Shown: positions 1-3,846 of the stretch, in pieces
How the letters are laid out: the number at the start of each line of letters is the position of its first letter
How positions within the stretch are numbered: position 1 is the stretch's first letter
Origin: an uncultured Mailhella sp.
GTDB lineage: Bacteria > Desulfobacterota > Desulfovibrionia > Desulfovibrionales > Desulfovibrionaceae
Reading direction: 5' to 3'
NCBI GenBank assembly: GCA_910577155.1
Contig: CAJTMS010000042.1
Location: 1 to 7,917, forward strand
Length of the DNA: 7,917 bases
Notes under the pieces: model-generated
What the model was told of the DNA's origin: nothing
Databases searched by the model: none
What the model saw: only the letters and a program-made list of their open reading frames with translations
Position numbers and translations under genes: made by a program

Positions 1-2
1 TA

Positions 3-50
3 AATAATTTCAATAAGATAAAAAATGCTTTGCCTTTCTTTATTCTATGA
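3..50 (+). CDS. Possible 3' end of an upstream gene (partial)
   Basis: One forward frame is open from the window edge to a TGA at 48-50 and would encode a short tail ending PFFIL. The other two forward frames hit stops at 1-3 and 5-7. The TGA overlaps an ATG at 47 in an ATGA arrangement, which often marks coupled operon genes. Fifteen codons are too few to identify a product, so this could equally be intergenic sequence. If real, the upstream gene would be in one operon with the small carrier-like protein and the glycosyltransferase that follow. Confidence 0.25.
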   Translation, partial: NNFNKIKNALPFFIL

Positions 51-67
51 GTATACTAACGGTACTC

Positions 68-72
68 GAGGT
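68..72 (+). promoter_or_regulatory. Ribosome binding site that favours the start at 77
   Basis: GAGGT sits 4 bases before the ATG at 77. The alternative in-frame ATG at 47 has only pyrimidine-rich sequence upstream and no Shine-Dalgarno match, although it overlaps a possible upstream stop as ATGA. Confidence 0.5.
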
Positions 73-76
73 CATT

Positions 77-316
77 ATGGAAGAAAAAGAATTGAAACCA
101 TTTACAGAGTCAACGCTCACCGTTATTTTGCAGCCGGAGGAAGAAACACGTATTATTCCCCGTCACAAAGCAAAAAATGTCAAACGGCTCATAGAATTTT
201 TGGGCTTGCGCCCGTACACGGCTCTTGTCATACGGAACAATATACCCCTGACTCCCGATGTTCCCCTTTACCCCGAGCAGACCGTTATTGTCCGCAAAGT
301 CATGTCTTCCGGCTAA
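77..316 (+). CDS. ThiS/MoaD-like small sulfur-carrier-type protein
   Basis: This 79-residue protein has the layout of the beta-grasp ThiS/MoaD family. An N-terminal strand (STLTVILQP, about 12-20) leads to a helix (KNVKRLIEFLGL, about 33-44), then strands TALVIRNN and TVIVRKV before the C-terminal tail. Known family members carry sulfur as a thiocarboxylate on a C-terminal Gly-Gly after adenylation by a ThiF/MoeB-type enzyme. They serve thiamine, molybdopterin or tRNA thiolation pathways. Here the tail reads VMSSG, so the penultimate Gly is replaced by Ser. That casts doubt on classic carrier activity or points to a variant. The start at 77 has a GAGGT site. A start at 47 would add ten hydrophobic residues (MSILTVLEVI) and overlap a possible upstream stop. 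The gene is 11 bases ahead of the glycosyltransferase, so they are probably cotranscribed. The fold is fairly sure from the pattern; the pathway is unknown because no partner enzyme is in the window. Confidence 0.75.
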   Translation: MEEKELKPFTESTLTVILQPEEETRIIPRHKAKNVKRLIEFLGLRPYTALVIRNNIPLTPDVPLYPEQTVIVRKVMSSG

Positions 317-327
317 ACGAGAACCCT

Positions 328-1917
328 ATGCATTATACCATTATTAACTTGACTCGCTTTGGCGATCTCCTGCAAACGGCATGCACCATATCTGCGTTAA
401 AAAAAAGCGGTAATCACAAAATCTCGCTTATTTGCCTCCATCAATTTAAAGAAGTGGCAAAATTTATACCGTATCTTGACCATGTCTATGATTTTTCCGG
501 TGCGAGCCTCTTAACTAATCTCCATATCGGTGATTTTTCCCATTGGGTTGAAAGTTATCAGGAAGTCAAAGAATGGGTAAAAAACTATCATCGGGAATTT
601 CAGCCGGACTGCATTATTAACCTTACCCCTACGATTAAAACACGGCTTTTAACCAAACTCCTCAGTCAGAAAAAAAATACTATCCGAGAAATTGGCTTTT
701 GCGTCAATGATTACGGCTTTATTTACAACACCAATGTTTGGACAAGCTATACTCAGGCTGTCACACAGTTTCGCGGAGGAAGCCCGTATAATTTGATTGA
801 TGAATTCCGCTCCATGCTGGGGCTTGCACCTGAACAATATCAATTAAATAAGCCAAACAAAAAAGCTTGTGCAAATGCAAAACAGCTCCTTAATATTTTT
901 TCTGCAACGCTTCCTGCCGTCCGCGGTTTTATCGGCTTTCAACTGGGTGCAAGCAATGCTGTCCGGCAGTGGGATATTGAAAATTTTGCAAGACTTGCCG
1001 AACGTATTTGGGAAAAGAAAAACTATGTCGCCATTCTTTTCGGCACAAAACAGGAACAAGCCCTTGTGGAAAAATTTTCCCAAAAAATCGCCCCTTATAC
1101 GCCCTATTATGATTATTGCGGGAAAAGCACCTTGGAGGAATTGGGAGCAATGCTTTGTCAGGTTCGGGCACTTGTCAGCAATGATACGGGCACACTCCAT
1201 TTAGCCACCGGACTTCATGTTCCTGTTATCGGCATTTACCTTGCCACGGCACAGGTTTGGGATACCGGTCCCTATGGCGATAAACAAGTATGCCTTGAAC
1301 CAAACATAGATTGCCACCCGTGCAATTTCAATACTTCCTGTAAAAATAATTACAGATGCCAAAAACAAATTTCAGCAGATACTGTTTTTTCAGCTCTTTG
1401 TTATCGCCTTGGAGAAGATACCCCGGACTTTTCAACGGAAACAGCAGCACGGATTTGGGAAGGCTATTTTCAAAAAGACGGTTTTATCAATTATAAGCCT
1501 CTTCATCAGGAGGACAATATTCGTTCCGTATGGATGCAATGCCAACGGGTTTTTTATAAAAATCTTTTAAATACTCTGCAAAAAAATACCCAAAGTTCCT
1601 ATACCGAGCTTAGCATAAAAACTGAAGCTCTGCTCCCGGCAAAGCAAGAAATAGAAAAACTGCAAGCCTTTGTTTTGCTGGCTCGGGAACAGGCTGTGCT
1701 TTTTTCCAAATTTCCTGAACAAAAAAATCAGGAAAAATTCCTTGCTTCAACACAAAGAGTAAAAATTTTCCTTAGGCAGTCACAATTTTTTATTCCTCTT
1801 TCCCTGCTTTATGAGCAGCTGCTTCAGGATAATGCTCAAAGCATGGAAGAGATTATTCACTTTTTTGACATCTTAAAAAATGAATTAATGCAATTTGCCC
1901 GTTTTCTCAACGATTAA
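328..1917 (+). CDS. Glycosyltransferase family 9 (ADP-heptose:LPS heptosyltransferase-like) with C-terminal extension
   Basis: This 529-residue protein resembles GT9 enzymes, which transfer heptose or another sugar from a nucleotide donor to the LPS inner core at the cytoplasmic face of the inner membrane. The N-terminal strand carries NLTRFGDLLQT (7-17), where Asp13 matches the proposed catalytic base of WaaC-type enzymes. The C-terminal Rossmann half has GFQLGASNAVRQW (203-215), a strand ending LFGT (237-240), and SNDTGTLHLATGLHVPV (284-300), the donor-binding signature. A cysteine group follows (C322, C329, C332, C338, C344, including CHPC), of a kind often seen in this family. The GT9 domain ends near residue 360. 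The remaining 165 or so residues are Gln/Lys/Leu-rich and look helical, which makes the protein longer than the usual 330-380. The reading frame stays open upstream to 25, but that stretch overlaps the ThiS-like gene, so the ATG at 328 is chosen. There is only a weak GAGA ahead of it, consistent with coupling to the gene 11 bases upstream. LPS core is the likeliest target; glycosylation of a surface protein is an alternative. Confidence 0.88.
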   Translation: MHYTIINLTRFGDLLQTACTISALKKSGNHKISLICLHQFKEVAKFIPYLDHVYDFSGASLLTNLHIGDFSHWVESYQEVKEWVKNYHREFQPDCIINLTPTIKTRLLTKLLSQKKNTIREIGFCVNDYGFIYNTNVWTSYTQAVTQFRGGSPYNLIDEFRSMLGLAPEQYQLNKPNKKACANAKQLLNIFSATLPAVRGFIGFQLGASNAVRQWDIENFARLAERIWEKKNYVAILFGTKQEQALVEKFSQKIAPYTPYYDYCGKSTLEELGAMLCQVRALVSNDTGTLHLATGLHVPVIGIYLATAQVWDTGPYGDKQVCLEPNIDCHPCNFNTSCKNNYRCQKQISADTVFSALCYRLGEDTPDFSTETAARIWEGYFQKDGFINYKPLHQEDNIRSVWMQCQRVFYKNLLNTLQKNTQSSYTELSIKTEALLPAKQEIEKLQAFVLLAREQAVLFSKFPEQKNQEKFLASTQRVKIFLRQSQFFIPLSLLYEQLLQDNAQSMEEIIHFFDILKNELMQFARFLND

Positions 1918-1934
1918 AAGCATAATGCAAATAT

Positions 1935-1949
1935 TGGCACGGTTCTTGC
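1935..1949 (+). promoter_or_regulatory. Sigma-54 (RpoN) promoter
   Basis: TGGCAC (1935-1940), five bases beginning with G, then TTGC (1946-1949) followed by T matches the consensus TGGCACG-N4-TTGCW at every defined position. The GG and GC dinucleotides have the required 12-base offset. Transcription would start near 1961. It lies 17 bases after the glycosyltransferase stop and points at the two small genes that follow. Such promoters need an enhancer-binding activator, whose site would lie upstream, probably inside the glycosyltransferase gene. I could not identify that site. Confidence 0.88.
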
Positions 1950-1964
1950 TGATATAATTTCAAA

Positions 1965-1994
1965 ATATGAACACGGAAAAATTTTCCGTCATAT
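1965..1994 (+). other. Stem-loop at the 5' end of the sigma-54 transcript
   Basis: ATATG (1965-1969) pairs with CATAT (1990-1994), and ACGGAAAA (1973-1980) pairs with TTTTCCGT (1982-1989). A 3-base AAC bulge sits on the 5' side and the loop is very small, so the innermost A-T pairs will open. It begins about four bases after the predicted start of transcription. It is not followed by a T-run on the + strand, so it is a poor terminator for the glycosyltransferase gene. A 5' stabilising structure or a protein-binding DNA dyad are the alternatives. Confidence 0.6.
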
Positions 1995-2017
1995 CAAAAA
2001 TCGCATTCATGACTTTT

Positions 2018-2022
2018 GGAGG
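2018..2022 (+). promoter_or_regulatory. Strong ribosome binding site that fixes the start at 2028
   Basis: GGAGG followed by GAAAA lies directly before the ATG at 2028. The frame also contains a TTG at 2016, but that codon overlaps this site, so it is not the start. Confidence 0.85.
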
Positions 2023-2027
2023 GAAAA

Positions 2028-2642
2028 ATGATTTACATTAATGGTCAAAAAAGCGAATTTGAACTGAGTCAATTTGCCAACTTTGAAGAACTTATCACTG
2101 CAACCAACAGATATTGCAATGATGCAAAAGAAATTATTACGGAAGTACATTTAAACAATGAACTTTTCCAAGAACTTTATCCGCATCAGGCAGAAGATAT
2201 CGATATCAATGAAGTTGAAAAAGTTGAAATCACTTCTGTAAAATATGTGGAAATGGCTTCTCAAATTGTTTCAGAACTTTTTAAAGTAACAGCTTCCATG
2301 CGCCTTGCTGCATCACAGGCAGCAGAATCTCTGCGCCGAGGCGATGATGCGGATGCTTTTAGCACCATCAATAATATGGCAGATGTTATCCGCAACTTTT
2401 TAAATATGGTTTTCTGTTTCCAATCTGATTTTCATGCTCCTATTACCAATGAATATGTAGCACTTGCTGAAAAATACAACCAAATTTTAATGGAAGTAAA
2501 TGAAGCAATGGAAAATGAAGACTGGATTTTGGTTGCTGACCTTCTGGAATTTGAAGTTGCTCCGCTTTGTTCCGAATGGGATGAATATCTTACTTCACTG
2601 AGCTTCTTCTTTAATAATGAAGTACATGCTATTTCTCAATAA
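2028..2642 (+). CDS. Conserved-looking protein of a sigma-54 unit, possibly flagella-associated
   Basis: I cannot assign this 204-residue protein to a named family. It has two visible parts. Residues 1-75 look like alternating strands and a helix (MIYINGQ at the start, IITEVHLNNELF at 36-47, then IDINEVEKVEITS at 58-70), reminiscent of a small beta-grasp or dimerisation module. Residues 75-200 look all-helical and include SLRRGDDADAFSTINNMADV (101-120) and EDWILVADLLEFEVAPL (164-180). I recall the last pattern, roughly D-x-x-x-x-A-D-x-x-E-x-E-x-x-P, from uncharacterised proteins near flagellar genes, but have not checked it. There is no signal peptide or membrane segment, and the protein is acidic, so it is probably cytoplasmic. 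The gene follows a sigma-54 promoter by 78 bases, and late flagellar genes are often sigma-54 dependent. The next gene, 33 bases on, looks like a small export chaperone. A role in flagellar assembly is therefore an inference from context. Start fixed by GGAGG. Confidence 0.72.
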   Translation: MIYINGQKSEFELSQFANFEELITATNRYCNDAKEIITEVHLNNELFQELYPHQAEDIDINEVEKVEITSVKYVEMASQIVSELFKVTASMRLAASQAAESLRRGDDADAFSTINNMADVIRNFLNMVFCFQSDFHAPITNEYVALAEKYNQILMEVNEAMENEDWILVADLLEFEVAPLCSEWDEYLTSLSFFFNNEVHAISQ

Positions 2643-2677
2643 TATACCTCATTATTAAACAAAGACAGGTGTATTAT
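2639..2677 (+). promoter_or_regulatory. Hairpin joining one gene's stop codon to the next gene's ribosome binding site
   Basis: Bases 2639-2649 (ATAATATACCT) pair with 2667-2677 (AGGTGTATTAT) over 11 bp with one G-U, around a 17-base A/T-rich loop. The 5' arm contains the stop codon of the upstream gene (2640-2642). The 3' arm contains the AGGTG ribosome binding site and the first two bases of the ATG at 2676. Ribosomes finishing the first gene would unfold it, so it should couple translation of the two genes. Confidence 0.6.
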
Positions 2678-2999
2678 GAGCAGTTTAACGCTACTTGATA
2701 GAATGCTTATCATTGCACAATATGAACTTGAGGCAATGCAAAGGGGTGATGTTGACGGTGCAATCTCTTTCTTTGAAGAACGTGTTGCGTTGCTTGATCA
2801 GCTTCAAATCAATCAAGATGAAATAAATTCCGAAGACTGCAAAATGAAATTGCTTGCCCTCCAAGGGTTTCACCAAATTATTTATGAAGAAGGCGTAAAA
2901 CTCAAAGAACAAATACGAGAGAACCTTCTGAACTCCCGGGCACAGCGTTCTGTAAGTAAACGTTATGCAAATGCAAGAGGACAAAATTTCTATAGATAA
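2676..2999 (+). CDS. Small helical protein, FlgN/FliT-like chaperone candidate
   Basis: This 107-residue protein appears to be entirely helical. A first amphipathic helix (LTLLDRMLIIAQYELEAMQR, about 4-23) is followed by an acidic repeat-like stretch (GAISFFEERVALLDQLQI) and a long helix (FHQIIYEEGVKLKEQIREN). It ends in a basic tail (RSVSKRYANARGQ) and aromatic Phe-Tyr-Arg. Length, helix layout and the basic Tyr-containing tail are those of FlgN/FliT-type chaperones. These hold hook-associated or filament-cap subunits soluble and bring them to the flagellar export gate. Sequence in that group is poorly conserved, so this is a resemblance and not a firm assignment. It is cotranscribed with the preceding gene from the sigma-54 promoter, and its AGGTG ribosome binding site is buried in a hairpin. 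A terminator follows 26 bases after its stop. Other small coiled-coil adaptors are possible. Confidence 0.68.
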   Translation: MSSLTLLDRMLIIAQYELEAMQRGDVDGAISFFEERVALLDQLQINQDEINSEDCKMKLLALQGFHQIIYEEGVKLKEQIRENLLNSRAQRSVSKRYANARGQNFYR

Positions 3000-3025
3000 A
3001 AAAACTCCTAAAAATGATACAGTAT

Positions 3026-3058
3026 AAAAAAAGACTTCCGATTTGGAAGTCTTTTTTT
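3026..3058. terminator. Bidirectional rho-independent terminator
   Basis: GACTTCC (3033-3039), loop GATTT, GGAAGTC (3045-3051) form a perfect 7-bp stem, flanked by A7 on the left and T7 on the right. On the + strand it ends the sigma-54 unit. On the minus strand it presents the same stem and T7, so it should also stop transcripts coming from selC. That fits the convergent layout. Confidence 0.9.
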
Positions 3059-3165
3059 ATATAACAACAGGCAAGAACATAATCATAAATGTTACTTTTT
3101 TTGTAACTTACCATAGTTAATTCTATTAATAGTTATGTTCCATAATCCATACATTCTTATTTGCA

Positions 3166-3203
3166 GGGGTAAGCTGACGGGGCAAACCACGTTAGTTTAC
3201 CCT
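3166..3203. other. Unexplained long hairpin between the terminator and selC
   Basis: GGGTAAGCTGACG (3167-3179) and CGTTAGTTTACCC (3190-3202) pair over 13 bp with a 10-base loop (GGGCAAACCA). A further G-T pair closes the base (3166/3203). Read as + strand RNA, the two imperfect positions are G-U wobbles. Read as minus strand RNA they become A-C mismatches. No T-run follows in either direction, so it is not a standard terminator. The rest of 3059-3217 is A/T-rich with no open frame of note. Weak promoter-like hexamers TTGTAA and TATTAA, 17 bases apart, lie upstream on the + strand at about 3101-3129, but such matches are common in A/T-rich DNA. Confidence 0.55.
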
Positions 3204-3217
3204 ACGAAAATTTTATT

Positions 3218-3311
3218 TGGCGGAAGTGTATAGGAATCGAACCTACCCCAGACATTTCTGCCTGACAACAATTTTGAAGACTGCGCGCCACACCAGTGAC
3301 AAAACACTTCC
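3218..3311 (-). tRNA. selC: tRNA-Sec (UCA anticodon)
   Basis: Read on the minus strand, the 94-base RNA folds as a bacterial selenocysteine tRNA. The 8-bp acceptor stem (GGAAGTGT with ACACTTCC) is followed by a 6-bp D stem (TGTCAC with GTGGCG) with a 4-base loop. The anticodon stem is 5 bp and holds UCA, at 3275-3277 on the + strand as TGA. The variable arm is long, 6-7 bp capped by GAAA. The 5-bp T stem carries the loop TTCGATT. The discriminator is G and CCA is encoded. This 8+5 acceptor/T architecture, the 6-bp D stem and the long variable arm distinguish tRNA-Sec from tRNA-Ser and from suppressor tRNAs. It decodes UGA as selenocysteine together with SelA, SelB and SelD, none of which is in the window. 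The organism should therefore make selenoproteins such as formate dehydrogenase. Transcription is probably from the promoter at 3321-3349 and probably ends at 3026-3058. Confidence 0.96.
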
Positions 3312-3320
3312 GAAGATTTC

Positions 3321-3349
3321 ATAATACCCCTATTTTTCCCAAAGTTCAA
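3321..3349 (-). promoter_or_regulatory. Sigma-70-type promoter of selC
   Basis: On the minus strand, TTGAAC (3349-3344), a 17-base spacer and TATTAT (3326-3321) match the -35 and -10 consensus at 5 of 6 positions each. Transcription would begin a few bases before the mature tRNA 5' end at 3311. The promoter overlaps the last codons of the YhcH-like gene, whose stop is at 3330-3332. Confidence 0.7.
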
Positions 3350-3809
3350 CAGGAATTTTTATAATAGCTTTTTTTATTTTTTTAGGGCTGTCGCTGTTTC
3401 TGTCGTCAACCAATAATGTTTTATGGGCTTCATAGGGGAAAAAAACAGCACAGTTTCCTGTTTCAACATAAAACGTACAGTTTTTTTCGGGAACATTATG
3501 AAAAAAACCTGCATCTTTTTCTTCTGAAAAATTGCCTGTTCCTATAAACAAAGAAAAAAATGCCCCGTCAATTTTTTCGGCACCGCTCAATGTACAATGC
3601 ACATCAATATATTTTTTATGGTATTCATAGGCGTTATCAGTTTTTAATTCTGCGCACATGATATTATAAAAAGCACCATGACAAAGAGGATAGGAAGCCT
3701 CCTCTTTTTCATACGCCTGAGGATATTCACTGATAAACCGTGAAATGACTTCATGCCATTTTGTCCCTTTGCCATAATTTCCAATACATTCCAATCTGTC
3801 AAAAAACAT
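3330..3809 (-). CDS. YhcH/YjgK/YiaL family protein (TabA-like, DUF386)
   Basis: This 159-residue protein matches the YhcH/YjgK/YiaL family of small cupin-like proteins, usually about 150 residues. The family core motif E-x-H-x-x-Y-I-D-x-x-x-x-x-x-G-x-E is present as EYHKKYIDVHCTLSGAEKI (62-80). The second metal-site histidine lies in CAVFFPYEAHK (H129), and KKIKKAIIKIPV (143-154) is the expected closing strand. Glu62, His64 and His129 are the likely metal ligands. Characterised relatives include E. coli TabA (biofilm-related), NanQ/YhcH (N-acetylneuraminate catabolism) and the EbgC subunit of Ebg beta-galactosidase. The general theme is sugar anomer or keto-sugar handling, but the substrate here is unknown. 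The start at 3809 has GGAGG four bases upstream. The frame extends 24 codons further into the rel gene, but without such a site. It lies 37 bases behind rel with no clear terminator between, so it is probably cotranscribed with it. The residue after Ile-Asp-Val is His71 where many relatives have Gln. Confidence 0.88.
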   Translation of the reverse strand: MFFDRLECIGNYGKGTKWHEVISRFISEYPQAYEKEEASYPLCHGAFYNIMCAELKTDNAYEYHKKYIDVHCTLSGAEKIDGAFFSLFIGTGNFSEEKDAGFFHNVPEKNCTFYVETGNCAVFFPYEAHKTLLVDDRNSDSPKKIKKAIIKIPVELWEK

Positions 3810-3813
3810 TTTT

Positions 3814-3818
3814 CCTCC
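3814..3818 (-). promoter_or_regulatory. Ribosome binding site that fixes the YhcH-like start
   Basis: On the minus strand GGAGG is followed by AAAA and the ATG at 3809. This favours the 159-residue protein over the longer open frame that begins at 3881 inside rel. Confidence 0.8.
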
Positions 3819-3846
3819 AGCTGTCCGTCCCCGTTTTTCCGGACAA

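Noticed and set aside
25..327. An open frame extending the glycosyltransferase upstream by 101 codons
   Set aside because: It overlaps the ThiS-like gene in another frame, lacks glycosyltransferase-like sequence, and the GT9 fold begins exactly at the Met at 328.
649..1204. Open frames on both strands within the glycosyltransferase gene
   Set aside because: They overlap the conserved GT9 core in other frames and have no ribosome binding site or recognisable protein pattern.
1965..1994. The 5' stem-loop as terminator of the glycosyltransferase gene
   Set aside because: It lies downstream of the next promoter and is followed by CAAAAA, not by a T-run.
3085..3109. GTTAC and GTAAC arms around a T7 loop, and two ATAGTTA copies just after, as a regulatory site or attachment repeat
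   Set aside because: The arms and repeats are only 5-7 bases in very A/T-rich DNA and have no supporting context.
2691..3114. Minus-strand open frames (2691-2984 and 2902-3114) across the small helical gene and terminator
   Set aside because: They run antisense to a gene with good context, and one reads through the terminator stem; composition is not protein-like.
3218..3311. tRNA-Ser or a suppressor tRNA instead of tRNA-Sec
   Set aside because: The UCA anticodon, 8-bp acceptor stem, 6-bp D stem with 4-base loop and total length all fit selenocysteine tRNA.
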